From Antarcticimicrobium luteum (lineage in GTDB: Bacteria > Pseudomonadota > Alphaproteobacteria > Rhodobacterales > Rhodobacteraceae), in the NCBI RefSeq assembly GCF_004358185.1, contig NZ_SMUV01000066.1:1-64000 (forward strand): a stretch of 64,000 nucleotides of DNA, given 5' to 3'. Below the pieces are notes generated by a model. That model was not told where the DNA came from. It saw only the letters and a program-made list of their open reading frames with translations, and did not search any database. Below, one piece after another: positions 1 to 8,020 of this stretch. How positions within the stretch are numbered: the first letter of the stretch is position 1; each line of letters starts with the position of its first letter. The position numbers and the translations under genes are program-made.

Positions 1-95
1 AGGACGAAGAGGCGCCGATCTTCCAGGTCGCCGACTACGGCCTCGTCGCAGACCTCTTCACCGCCGTCCCCGAACTCACCGAAAAGCTGGGGTAA
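1..95 (+). CDS. etfA: Electron transfer flavoprotein alpha subunit, C-terminal end (partial)
   Basis: Only the last 30 or so codons are present; the gene enters from the left edge and stops with TAA at 93-95. The tail, with [15 protein letters not shown] followed by a short helix, is the typical end of EtfA, the FAD-binding subunit that passes electrons from acyl-CoA dehydrogenases to ETF-ubiquinone oxidoreductase. A nearby hbd gene on the same strand fits the usual etfB-etfA-hbd order of this bacterial group. The identification rests on a short tail, so it is good but not certain. Confidence 0.8.
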   Translation, partial: DEEAPIFQVADYGLVADLFTAVPELTEKLG

Positions 96-133
96 GGACG
101 GGCGGCCCCGACGGGCCAGCCGGATGCAGACAG

Positions 134-162
134 AAAGGCCCGCCGCCCGGCGGGCCTTTTTT
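134..162 (+). terminator. Rho-independent terminator of etfA
   Basis: The arms AAGGCCCGCC and GGCGGGCCTT form a stem with a 4-nt loop, followed by a run of T. It lies 38 bases after the etfA stop. Confidence 0.85.
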
Positions 163-229
163 CATGGCCGCCGGCCCCTTCCGTCACCCGTTGGTCAGAC
201 CCCGGTCAGTTCACGGTCAGGCGCCACGG

Positions 230-1057
230 TCAGTCCAGCGTGCGGATCGCCTCGGAGAGCCGGGCGGCGATACGGCGATGCATCGACGGCCCCGGCAAAT
301 GTTCGGCCGCCAGCGCCTGCAGCGGTCCGAACGCCATCCTCGCGGTCTCGCCGACCCGCCGGCCGGCCGGCACCACCGGCACCTCGACCAGACCGCGCGC
401 GTCCGGGCGGATCCGGTCGATCATCGCGCGGGAAACCAGAAGCGGATCGGGCCCCAGCGGCGCGTCGTCCTGCGGCCGCCTGTCGTCGTATTGCAGCCAG
501 AGCAGCAGCACCCGCCCGCCCAGCGTGCCCAACAACTGCTCCATCCGGTCGATCCAGAGCGCCCGCAACTCGTCCAGGACCGGCGCGAAGCGTGCCGGAG
601 ACTGACGGTAAAGCGTGGTGACGAGATGCTTGGTGAAATGGAACTGGGTGAAATCGACCTCGGGGTAGAGCGCGGCAAGGCGCCGGGTCGGAGCAAGGAA
701 GCGGTCGTTGCGGCGCGGATGCACCCGGTAATACTGATTGCCGAGATCCTGCGCGCCGGGGATCTGCACCACGGTCAGCTCGGCCCCGGCGGCGATGCGC
801 ATCACGCCGGCATCGCGCAGGATCGCGCCCAGCCCGGCATTGATGCTGCCCAGATTGACGCAGCTTTGCCCCAGCGCCCGGTCGACCAGGGTGGGAAACG
901 GCGCCTCGACGAAACGGCCGAAGGTCTCGCTGCCGCCAAGGAAGGCCAGATAGGGCCGGACCAGGTCGACGCAGGGGCCGCGCACCGGCAGCGCCGAGCC
1001 CGGAAAACGGCAAATCGGATCCTCGCGCGCCCCGGCGCTCGTCAATTGCATACTCAT
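230..1057 (-). CDS. DUF6473 family protein
   Basis: A 275-residue protein that I place in the DUF6473 family of Roseobacter-group bacteria from its N-terminal pattern, with YLAFLGGSETFGRF near residues 36-49 followed by a conserved stretch including VNLGSINAGL and YYRVHPRRNDRFL. I see no signal peptide or membrane segment. The function is unknown. It lies antisense between etfA and hbd, two genes that are usually neighbours, so it looks like a lineage insertion. The start ATG at 1057 is followed two codons later by another ATG; either could be used. Confidence 0.75.
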   Translation of the reverse strand: MSMQLTSAGAREDPICRFPGSALPVRGPCVDLVRPYLAFLGGSETFGRFVEAPFPTLVDRALGQSCVNLGSINAGLGAILRDAGVMRIAAGAELTVVQIPGAQDLGNQYYRVHPRRNDRFLAPTRRLAALYPEVDFTQFHFTKHLVTTLYRQSPARFAPVLDELRALWIDRMEQLLGTLGGRVLLLWLQYDDRRPQDDAPLGPDPLLVSRAMIDRIRPDARGLVEVPVVPAGRRVGETARMAFGPLQALAAEHLPGPSMHRRIAARLSEAIRTLD

Positions 1058-1241
1058 GATGGCCCCCGTCTGCCCCCAGTCTTTCGGTCCCCCGAGTTGG
1101 GTCCCGGGGCAGAATGGACGGGTTTGCGTTGCGATTCGGCTAATGGACGTATTTGATTAAAATCGAAGCGTTCGCCGGCCCTTGTACCCCGGCAGAAAGC
1201 GCCGGTATGGTCGGCGCGGCAACGCGGTGAAAGGCAGGGCG

Positions 1242-2117
1242 ATGAACATTCAGACAGTCGGTGTGATCGGAGCGGGACAGATGGGCAACGGGATCGCCCA
1301 TGTGATGGCGCTGGCCGAATATGACGTGATCCTGTCCGATGTCAGCCAGGACGCGCTGAACCGGGCGCTGGAGACCATCGAAGGCAACCTGTCGCGGCAG
1401 GCGGCGCGCGGCAGGATTTCAGAGGAGCTGGTGCAGGCGACGCTGAAGCGGATCACCACCACGCTGTCGCTGCCCGATATAGGCACCGCCGATCTGGTGA
1501 TCGAGGCCGCGACCGAGCGGGAGACGGTGAAGCAGGCGATCTTCGAGGATCTGCAGCCGCATCTGAAGCCCGCCACGATCCTGACCTCGAACACCTCGTC
1601 GATCTCGATCACCCGGCTGGCCAGCCGCACGGACCGGCCGGAAAAGTTCATGGGGTTCCATTTCATGAACCCGGTGCCAGTGATGCAGCTGGTCGAGCTG
1701 ATCCGCGGCATCGCCACCGATCTGGAGACCTACCAGGCCTGTCTGGCGGTGGTTGAGCGTCTGGGCAAGACGGCGGCCAGCGCCGAGGATTTCCCCGGCT
1801 TCATCGTCAACCGCATCCTGATGCCGATGATCAACGAGGCGGTCTATACGCTCTACGAAGGGGTGGGCAACGTGCAGTCGATTGACCAGTCGATGAAGCT
1901 GGGCGCGAACCATCCGATGGGGCCGCTGGAACTGGCCGATTTCATCGGGCTGGATACCTGTCTGGCGATCATGAACGTGCTGCACGACGGGCTGGCGGAC
2001 ACCAAGTACCGGCCCTGCCCGCTGCTGACCAAATACGTCGAGGCCGGCTGGCTGGGCCGCAAGACCGAGCGGGGCTTTTACGATTATCGCGGCGATGTGC
2101 CGGTGCCGACGCGCTGA
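1242..2117 (+). CDS. hbd: 3-hydroxybutyryl-CoA dehydrogenase
   Basis: A 291-residue cytosolic enzyme that oxidises 3-hydroxyacyl-CoA with NAD(P), or runs in reverse on acetoacetyl-CoA, in short-chain acyl-CoA and polyhydroxybutyrate metabolism. The N-terminal Rossmann motif VGVIGAGQMGNG (residues 6-17) binds the cofactor. The catalytic pair is seen as GFHFMNPVP (His140) and VELI (Glu152), with the conserved SNTSS before it. The C-terminal helical domain carries VNRILMPMINEA. The ATG at 1242 was chosen because an upstream in-frame TTG would add 20 basic residues before the Rossmann fold. Its proximity to etfA agrees with a role alongside ETF. Confidence 0.92.
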   Translation: MNIQTVGVIGAGQMGNGIAHVMALAEYDVILSDVSQDALNRALETIEGNLSRQAARGRISEELVQATLKRITTTLSLPDIGTADLVIEAATERETVKQAIFEDLQPHLKPATILTSNTSSISITRLASRTDRPEKFMGFHFMNPVPVMQLVELIRGIATDLETYQACLAVVERLGKTAASAEDFPGFIVNRILMPMINEAVYTLYEGVGNVQSIDQSMKLGANHPMGPLELADFIGLDTCLAIMNVLHDGLADTKYRPCPLLTKYVEAGWLGRKTERGFYDYRGDVPVPTR

Positions 2118-2266
2118 GGCGCGCGGCGAAAGGCCAGGCAGGACGCGTTTCTTCTCTCTTGGCGCCGGAGCAGCGGCCGGAATGCCCGGCAGTCTCCGAC
2201 CGCGATCGGGCCTGCGTGGCGGCGCGTCGCGCCTTCCCCGGGGCCGTGGTGGCTCTGTTCCGAGGG

Positions 2267-3184
2267 TTAGCTGCCGCTGTTGCCCAGCGCCAGCGTGTGC
2301 TCGCGCAGCCAGGCCATGAAGCCGCGCGGATCGGTCGCCAGCGGCGCCATCTGCTCGTCTGTCAGCGGCGCGCCGATCACCGGCGCCTGCGGTTTGTTGC
2401 AGGCGCGCACGATCTCGTGCAGCAGCAGCCCCTGGCGCAGGATCGGCGAGACCTTGCAGGCGATCTGATAGGCGCGCGAATTGCGGCCCGGGAAATAGAT
2501 CGGCACCACCCGGGCACCGGATTTTCGGATCATCTTGGCGGTGAAGACGTTCCAGTCCCGCTCTATCGGCGGGCCGAGCCATCTGTCGGCGGACATCACC
2601 ACGCCGGAGGGGAACAGCGCCACCACGCCGCCCTCGCCCAGATGCGCCATCGCCTTGGCGCGCATCTCGACCATCTTGCGCTGCGCGTCGGGGTCGTGCG
2701 GGAAGGGGACCGGGATCATGAAGGAGGTCGCGGCCTCGTCCAGACCGGTGAGCACCGAGCGGGTCAGAATCCGGTAATCGAGGCGGTTCCGACCGATCAG
2801 GTCGGCCAGGACCATGCCGTCGACCATGCCGTGGGGGTGGTTGGCCACAACCACCACGGGCCCCTCCGCCGGGATGTTGGCGAGCTGTTCGACCGGGGTC
2901 ACAAGGTCGATCCCCATCACGTCGAGTGCGCCGCGCCAGAATTTCTGGCCGCGGTATTCGGCGTTCTGCTTTTCGAACTTGTTGACCATGCGCAGGATGC
3001 TGGGCTTTCCGGTGACCCACTCGATGGCCTTGATCGCAAAGGCGGTCCAGGGATCGTCGAAGGAATTGGCGTAGGTCAGCGTCCGGCGGTCATAGACCTC
3101 ACCCTCTTGCGGCGCATCGACCGGGCCGGACATCCGTGAATTGCTGTTGTGGGCGGTATCGACCAATTTCTGTTTCCCGTTCAT
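2267..3184 (-). CDS. Lysophospholipid acyltransferase family protein (SalA-like candidate)
   Basis: A 305-residue PlsC/LPLAT-type acyltransferase. The catalytic block is NHPHGMVDG (residues 115-123), with His separated from Asp by five residues as in a divergent branch of the family; the acyl-acceptor block appears as FPSG (191-194) and a later block as VVPIYFPGRNS. No transmembrane helix is obvious, so peripheral membrane association is likely. It follows HPr by 21 bases on the same strand. From memory, the Ruegeria acyltransferase SalA of sulfur-containing aminolipid synthesis sits beside hbd in the same way; this is an inference from context, and a general 1-acylglycerol phosphate acyltransferase remains possible. 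Confidence 0.8.
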   Translation of the reverse strand: MNGKQKLVDTAHNSNSRMSGPVDAPQEGEVYDRRTLTYANSFDDPWTAFAIKAIEWVTGKPSILRMVNKFEKQNAEYRGQKFWRGALDVMGIDLVTPVEQLANIPAEGPVVVVANHPHGMVDGMVLADLIGRNRLDYRILTRSVLTGLDEAATSFMIPVPFPHDPDAQRKMVEMRAKAMAHLGEGGVVALFPSGVVMSADRWLGPPIERDWNVFTAKMIRKSGARVVPIYFPGRNSRAYQIACKVSPILRQGLLLHEIVRACNKPQAPVIGAPLTDEQMAPLATDPRGFMAWLREHTLALGNSGS

Positions 3185-3205
3185 CGCAACGCGTGCCGGC
3201 GGCGC

Positions 3206-3475
3206 TCAGTAGTCTTCGCCGAACTTGTCGGCGACCAGCGCCTCGATCGCATCGGCCAGCGCCTCAGCATCCGGCCCCGATGTCTGCACGTCAATAGTCG
3301 TTCCCCGGGACGCTGCCAACATCAAAAGCCCCATGATACTGTCGCCGGCGGCGCTCAAACCGTCGCGCGACACCTCGGCTTGTGCGTCGAACCCTTCGAC
3401 CACTTCGACCAGTTTGGCCGAGGCGCGGGCGTGCAGCCCTTTTTCGTTCACGATTTTCAATGTGCGTTGGGTCAT
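3206..3475 (-). CDS. ptsH: Phosphocarrier protein HPr
   Basis: An 89-residue HPr. The phosphorylatable His15 lies in GLHARASAKL and the regulatory serine in GDSIMGL (Ser46), the site used by HPr kinase/phosphorylase. It is the sixth gene of a minus-strand run that includes hprK, rapZ and an EIIA-Man protein, so it most likely works in a regulatory phosphorelay rather than in sugar transport; no EIIB, EIIC or EI gene is in the window. The start lies 9 bases after the EIIA stop. Confidence 0.95.
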   Translation of the reverse strand: MTQRTLKIVNEKGLHARASAKLVEVVEGFDAQAEVSRDGLSAAGDSIMGLLMLAASRGTTIDVQTSGPDAEALADAIEALVADKFGEDY

Positions 3476-3484
3476 TTCCGTCCG

Positions 3485-3883
3485 TCAGGCTTCGTTCGGG
3501 CCGATGTTGCGGCTGTTGATATACTTCCGACCCGCCTCCATGGCGCGGCGCACCGCATCGCCAACCGGCAGGTGGCGGCTTTTCGCCAGTTTGATCAGCA
3601 TTGGCAGGTTGGCGCCGTAGAGGATGCGGCGGTCGGAGGGCCGGCAGGCGCGCAGGCTGAGGTTGGAGGGCGAGCCGCCGAACAGGTCGGTGACGATGAC
3701 GACACCGTCGCCGGTATCGACCGAGTCGGCGGCGGCGGCGATCTCGCGCTGCTTGGCCTCGCGGTCGTGGTCAGGCTCGATCGAGACCGCGACCAGGCCC
3801 GGCTGCTTGCCGATCACATGCTCCACCGCGGCCAGATATTCCCTGGCCAGCCCGCCGTGCGCGACGATGACAATTCCGATCAT
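3485..3883 (-). CDS. PTS mannose-family EIIA component
   Basis: A 132-residue stand-alone EIIA-Man domain. The N-terminus GIVIVAHGGLA carries the predicted phosphohistidine His9, and VTDLFGGSPSN near residues 64-74 is the family signature. In many alphaproteobacteria such orphan EIIA proteins sit with HPr and HprK and act in regulation. It lies 21 bases after the rapZ stop on the same strand and 9 bases before HPr. No transport partner domains are fused or adjacent. Confidence 0.92.
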   Translation of the reverse strand: MIGIVIVAHGGLAREYLAAVEHVIGKQPGLVAVSIEPDHDREAKQREIAAAADSVDTGDGVVIVTDLFGGSPSNLSLRACRPSDRRILYGANLPMLIKLAKSRHLPVGDAVRRAMEAGRKYINSRNIGPNEA

Positions 3884-3904
3884 CCGGCCCCTTACCCCTG
3901 GCCC

Positions 3905-4789
3905 CTACCCATTGTGCTGGCTGTCCAGCTCGCGGTGCCTAATTGACACCTGCCGTCCATCCTCCGCAAGGGCCTTGGCCAGGGTTTCCGCCAGCGCGAC
4001 CGACCGGTGCTGGCCGCCGGTGCAGCCAAAGGCGATGGACAGGTGCGATTTGCCCTCTTCCGCAAAGGCCGGCAACAACAATCGGGTGAGGTCGAGCACG
4101 CGGTCGAAGAACGGCCCGAACCGCGGGTCGGCGGCGACATGGGCGGCGACGCGGGGATCGCGGCCGTCAAAGACGCGCAGGCCGGGCACCCAGTAAGGGT
4201 TGGCGAGAAACCGGCAGTCGAACACCATGTCGATGCCGCGCGGCAGCCCGCGCTTGTAGGAAAACGACTGCACCGTCAGCGCCAGGCCCGCGGCGCCGTC
4301 GGGGGCGAACCAGCGTTCGATCTCTCCGCGCAGCTGGTGCGGGTTGATGTCCGAGGTGTCGATCAGGACCTCGGCGCGGTCACGGATCTGAGCCAGCAGA
4401 CCCAGTTCGCGGCGGATGCCGACCTCCGGGCTTTCGGCCGGGGCCAGCGGATGGCGCCGTCGGGTTTCCGAGAACCGGCGGATCAACACGTCCTCGCGGC
4501 AGTCGAGATAGAGCACGGTCGGCTCGATCTCGGGCCGCGCGGCGAGCCGCTCGATCAGATCCAGAAGGGCGGCTGTCGAGAAATCGCGGTTGCGCGGATC
4601 GATGCCCAGCGCCAGCGGGCGCGCCGGGTGCGGCCCGTCCAGCAGCAGCGGCACCAGCCGCAGCGGCAGGTTGTCGATGGCCTCGAAGCCCAGATCCTCA
4701 AGCGCGTGGATCGCGGTGGAGCGACCGGCCCCCGAGGGCCCCGTCACCAGAACCAGGCGCACGGGGCCGTTCTGCATCGCTGTTGTCAT
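3905..4789 (-). CDS. rapZ: RNase adapter / P-loop nucleotide-binding protein RapZ
   Basis: A 294-residue RapZ (YvcJ family). In enterobacteria RapZ delivers the GlmZ small RNA to RNase E and senses glucosamine-6-phosphate; in alphaproteobacteria the target is unclear. The N-terminal ATP-binding loop reads GPSGAGRST, with Arg where the Walker lysine is normal. The C-terminal half keeps the family signature [10 protein letters not shown] near residues 260-269. I chose the ATG at 4789 because it overlaps the hprK stop in an ATGA arrangement, which shows translational coupling; a longer upstream frame adds 23 unrelated residues. Confidence 0.93.
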   Translation of the reverse strand: MTTAMQNGPVRLVLVTGPSGAGRSTAIHALEDLGFEAIDNLPLRLVPLLLDGPHPARPLALGIDPRNRDFSTAALLDLIERLAARPEIEPTVLYLDCREDVLIRRFSETRRRHPLAPAESPEVGIRRELGLLAQIRDRAEVLIDTSDINPHQLRGEIERWFAPDGAAGLALTVQSFSYKRGLPRGIDMVFDCRFLANPYWVPGLRVFDGRDPRVAAHVAADPRFGPFFDRVLDLTRLLLPAFAEEGKSHLSIAFGCTGGQHRSVALAETLAKALAEDGRQVSIRHRELDSQHNG

Positions 4790-5235
4790 AGGGTTCTCTG
4801 ACCGGTCCTGAGATATTGAGCAAGCGCTGCAGGGAAATGTGGCGCATCCACCCGCCAAAGCAAGATCACGGATTGTCCCAGCAGGTCAATTCGGCGCGCG
4901 GGCGGCAGCCTGTCCGGTTCGTCGCGGTCGAGATCGAGCAGGGCGAAGACCGGCGTCGGGCCGGCCGGCGCGGCGTGCAACAGCCCCAGGCCGCGCGCCT
5001 CGATCAGCCCGGCGATGGCCGCCGGTGCGCTGGCCATGACCCGGCCCCCGTCCCGCTGCAGCGCGACCCGGTCGTCGGCGACCAGCGCCGCCCCCAGCGC
5101 CATCAACTGCAGCGCCAGCGCGGATTTTCCGCGCCCCGAGGCACCGGTGATCAGCAGCCCGCGCCCGGCTAGCGCGACACAAGAGGCGTGCACAACGGTG
5201 TCGGGCGGGGGGGCGGCGTCGGCCGGGTCCGTCAC
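4786..5235 (-). CDS. hprK: HPr kinase/phosphorylase, short alphaproteobacterial form
   Basis: A 149-residue HprK that consists only of the catalytic domain; the Firmicute enzyme is about twice as long because of an N-terminal domain missing here. It phosphorylates Ser46 of HPr. The conserved VHAS (His16) and the P-loop GASGRGKS (31-38) are followed by ADDR at 53-56. The gene overlaps rapZ by 4 bases and starts 3 bases after the chvG stop, so the sensor kinase, HPr kinase and RapZ are probably cotranscribed. Confidence 0.93.
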   Translation of the reverse strand: MTDPADAAPPPDTVVHASCVALAGRGLLITGASGRGKSALALQLMALGAALVADDRVALQRDGGRVMASAPAAIAGLIEARGLGLLHAAPAGPTPVFALLDLDRDEPDRLPPARRIDLLGQSVILLWRVDAPHFPAALAQYLRTGQRTL

Positions 5236-5238
5236 GGC

Positions 5239-6948
5239 TCAGACCGGCAGGCCCACGACGAAGCGGGCGCCCAGCGGGTCAGAGGTGACGTCGGCCTCGG
5301 TCGGGCGGATATTCTCGGCCCAGATCACGCCGCCGTGGGCCTCGACGATCTGCTTGGAGATGGCTAGGCCGAGGCCGGAGTTGTTGCCGAAATGCTCTTC
5401 CGGGCGTTGCGAGTAGAAGCGTTTGAAGATCTTGCTGAGCGCCTCTTCGGGGATGCCGGGGCCGGTATCCTCGACCACCACCAGCACCCGGTTCTGCCGC
5501 TTGCGCGCCCAGACGCGGATCGCATCGCCCGGCTCGCAGAAGGAGATCGCGTTGGTGATCAGGTTGACAAAGACCTGCGCCAAGCGCGCCTCCAGTCCGT
5601 GAATGACGATCGGGTTGTCGGGCAGGTCGGTGATATAGTCGATGTCCCTGGCGCGGGCATCCTCGCCCAGATACTGGTTGAGGTTGGACAACATCGTCAG
5701 CAGATCAAAGCTTTCCTGATCTTCCTTGACCAGTTCGGCGTCGAGGCGGGAGGCGTTGGAAATGTCGCTGACCAGACGGTCGAGACGGCGCACGTCGTGC
5801 TCGATCACGTCGAGCAGCTTGTCGCGCTGATCCTCGCGCTTGACCATGCGCAGGGTGCCGACGGCCGATTGCAGGCTGGCCAGCGGGTTCTTGATCTCAT
5901 GGGCCACGTCGGCGGCGAATTGTTCGTTGCCGTCGATGCGGTGATAGAGGGCGGCGACCATGCCCCGCAGCGCGCGCGACAGCCGCCCGATCTCGTCCGG
6001 GCGGGCCGTCAGGTCGGGGATGCGCACCCGGCCGGGGTTCATCTTGCGGGCGTTGCGGTCGCGGCCCAGCTCGGCCGCCTCGGCGAGATCGGCCAGCGGA
6101 TTGGCGATGGTCGAGGCCAGCACCAGCGACAGCCCGACAGAGACCAGCAGGGCAACGATGAACATCTCCAGCACCCGCTCGCGGTCGCCGCGCACCAGCG
6201 CGTCGATCTCACCCGCGGGGCTGACCAGCGCCACCGCGCCCAACACCCTGCCGCCCTGCAGGATCGGGGTCACGGCGGCCAGTTCGGTGGCGGCGGCGGT
6301 ATCGCGCAGGGTCGAGATGCGGGTCGCCCCCCCGTCCAGCACCGGCGCCAGAAGACTGTTCAGCCGATCCTCCACCGCGACGGGATCGGGTGTCGCCGAC
6401 TGCGAGGAGAACAGCGCGGCCGCGCCCCGCCACACTGCCGAAAGCCCGTCACTGATGAGCGTGCGTCCGGTCCCGGGGTCAGCCGGTTGCGGCAGCCCGT
6501 CGCCGGTGCCCAGAGTCTTGCCCACGACAGTGCCCGCGGGGTCGAAGACCACCACCTCGATGCCGCTGCGCAGGGTCAGCGCGGCGAGCGTTTCGGCGAC
6601 ATCGACGCCGTCGCCGGTGACCAGGTTGACCGGGCCGCGGGCCGGCAGCTGTGCCTCGAAGACATTGGCGACCAGCCGGGCCTCGCCCGCCAGCGCCTCG
6701 GCGCGCTGCGCCACCAGGCTGTCGCGCGAGGCGTTGAGATACAGCAGCCCGGCAACCAGGATGATCAGGGCGATCAGGTTGAAGACGATGATCTTTCGCG
6801 TCAGCGGCGAGCCGCGCAGCGAGAAAAAGCCGCGCCGGTCACGCTTTGCGCGCAGCTCGGCAGACATGGTCTCGCGCGGGGCGACCCAATCGTCGCCCAG
6901 CACGACATCGCCGTCGTGATGCAAGTGAGAGACGCCGGTATCGCGCAC
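5239..6948 (-). CDS. chvG: Sensor histidine kinase ChvG (ExoS-like)
   Basis: A 569-residue membrane histidine kinase. A first membrane helix lies near residues 50-70, followed by a periplasmic sensor region, then a second helix (MFIVALLVSVGLSLVLAS) near residue 265-285 and a HAMP segment. The H-box FAADVAHEIKNPLAS is near residue 350; the N-box and the GPGIPEEAL and GLGLAI boxes follow. ChvG/ExoS responds to acid and envelope stress in rhizobia. It is read with its response regulator upstream and hprK downstream. The true start may be one of two internal ATGs; the longest form has a soluble N-terminal extension. Confidence 0.93.
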   Translation of the reverse strand: MRDTGVSHLHHDGDVVLGDDWVAPRETMSAELRAKRDRRGFFSLRGSPLTRKIIVFNLIALIILVAGLLYLNASRDSLVAQRAEALAGEARLVANVFEAQLPARGPVNLVTGDGVDVAETLAALTLRSGIEVVVFDPAGTVVGKTLGTGDGLPQPADPGTGRTLISDGLSAVWRGAAALFSSQSATPDPVAVEDRLNSLLAPVLDGGATRISTLRDTAAATELAAVTPILQGGRVLGAVALVSPAGEIDALVRGDRERVLEMFIVALLVSVGLSLVLASTIANPLADLAEAAELGRDRNARKMNPGRVRIPDLTARPDEIGRLSRALRGMVAALYHRIDGNEQFAADVAHEIKNPLASLQSAVGTLRMVKREDQRDKLLDVIEHDVRRLDRLVSDISNASRLDAELVKEDQESFDLLTMLSNLNQYLGEDARARDIDYITDLPDNPIVIHGLEARLAQVFVNLITNAISFCEPGDAIRVWARKRQNRVLVVVEDTGPGIPEEALSKIFKRFYSQRPEEHFGNNSGLGLAISKQIVEAHGGVIWAENIRPTEADVTSDPLGARFVVGLPV

Positions 6949-6980
6949 GTCAACCCTTTCAAACAGATCCGGATCGGACC

Positions 6981-7682
6981 CTATTCCTCGTTATACCTGT
7001 AACCGATGCCATAGAGCGTCTCGATGGCCGAGAACTCGGGATCGGCGTTGCGCATCTTTTTGCGCAACCTCTTGATATGACTGTCGATCGTGCGATCGTC
7101 GACATAAACCTGATCGTCATAGGCCACGTCCATCAGCTGATCGCGCGACTTCACGAAACCGGGGCGCTGCGCCAGCGCCTGGAGCAGCAGAAACTCGGTC
7201 ACCGTGAGCGAGACGTCGCGCCCCTTCCAGATCACCGAATGGCGCAGCGGGTCCATCCGCAGCTGGCCGCGTTCCATCACCTTGGCCTCGGGGCTGGTGC
7301 CGGCGGCGTCGCCCTCGACCGCCTCCTGCCGGCGCAGCAGCGCGCGGATGCGTTCGACCAGAAGACGCTGCGAAAACGGCTTTTTCACATAGTCGTCCGC
7401 ACCCATCCGCAGGCCCAGAACCTCGTCGATCTCGTCATCCTTGGAGGTGAGGAAGATCACCGGCATCTGGGTTTTCTGCCGCAACCGCTGCAACAGGTCC
7501 ATTCCATCCATCCGCGGCATCTTAATGTCGAGAACAGCCATGTCGGGCAGCTTCTTGTTGAAGGCGTCAAGCGCCTGCTGCCCGTCGTTATAGGTCTCCA
7601 CCTCGAACCCCTCGGCTTCGAGGGTCATGGAAACCGACGTCAGGATATTCCTGTCGTCATCAACCAGCGCGATCTTTGACAT
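6981..7682 (-). CDS. chvI: Response regulator ChvI (OmpR/PhoB family)
   Basis: A 233-residue response regulator. The receiver domain has the acidic pair VDDD at residues 7-10, phosphorylated Asp52 in [12 protein letters not shown], Thr in FLTSKDD and Lys in YVKKPF. The C-terminal winged helix includes [10 protein letters not shown] and ends [11 protein letters not shown]...GIGYRY, typical of OmpR/PhoB proteins. It is first in the minus-strand operon and is divergent from pckA, so the shared 338-bp intergenic region with its repeats is a likely control point for both. Confidence 0.95.
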   Translation of the reverse strand: MSKIALVDDDRNILTSVSMTLEAEGFEVETYNDGQQALDAFNKKLPDMAVLDIKMPRMDGMDLLQRLRQKTQMPVIFLTSKDDEIDEVLGLRMGADDYVKKPFSQRLLVERIRALLRRQEAVEGDAAGTSPEAKVMERGQLRMDPLRHSVIWKGRDVSLTVTEFLLLQALAQRPGFVKSRDQLMDVAYDDQVYVDDRTIDSHIKRLRKKMRNADPEFSAIETLYGIGYRYNEE

Positions 7683-8020
7683 TGGGGTGCACCTATCTGC
7701 TCATCACTGCCATGTTTTTTCCCTTATTCTGCCCTTTTTTCGCGTTGCGAATCAATCCTTAACTGCGAATCAGCAGAACAAACCGCCCCAAGGGGAACAA
7801 ATATTCCTTAAGCATGGTTGAATTGCCGCAGGTTTCGGTGCGGGCAGCGGATTGGTTGCGCTAAACGTCGCCGTGGTTGCGCTAACTGCGCCAAAGCGTC
7901 CTGTTCATGAACTAAAACGTCATGCTAAGACCCGCCGCATCGGGCAATTTGGCCCGAGATCGCCCCGCACAGCGATAGAACGACACGCGACGCCAGCCGC
8001 CGCCACAGGAGAACGAACGC
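7683..8020. promoter_or_regulatory. Divergent chvI/pckA control region with two tandem repeat pairs
   Basis: This 338-bp gap holds no gene. TGGTTGCGCTAA occurs at 7853-7864 and again at 7874-7885, 21 bases apart (two helical turns). TGCGAATCA occurs at 7746-7754 and 7764-7772, 18 bases apart. The spacing suggests binding of a dimer or two monomers on one face of the DNA, as for OmpR-family regulators. A ribosome-binding sequence ACAGGAGAA precedes pckA. Which protein binds is unknown; ChvI itself and a pckA repressor are both possible. Confidence 0.6.

Noticed and set aside
5392-7002. 536-codon plus-strand frame opposite chvG
   Set aside because: Antisense of a well-conserved histidine kinase; no motif or ribosome-binding site of its own.
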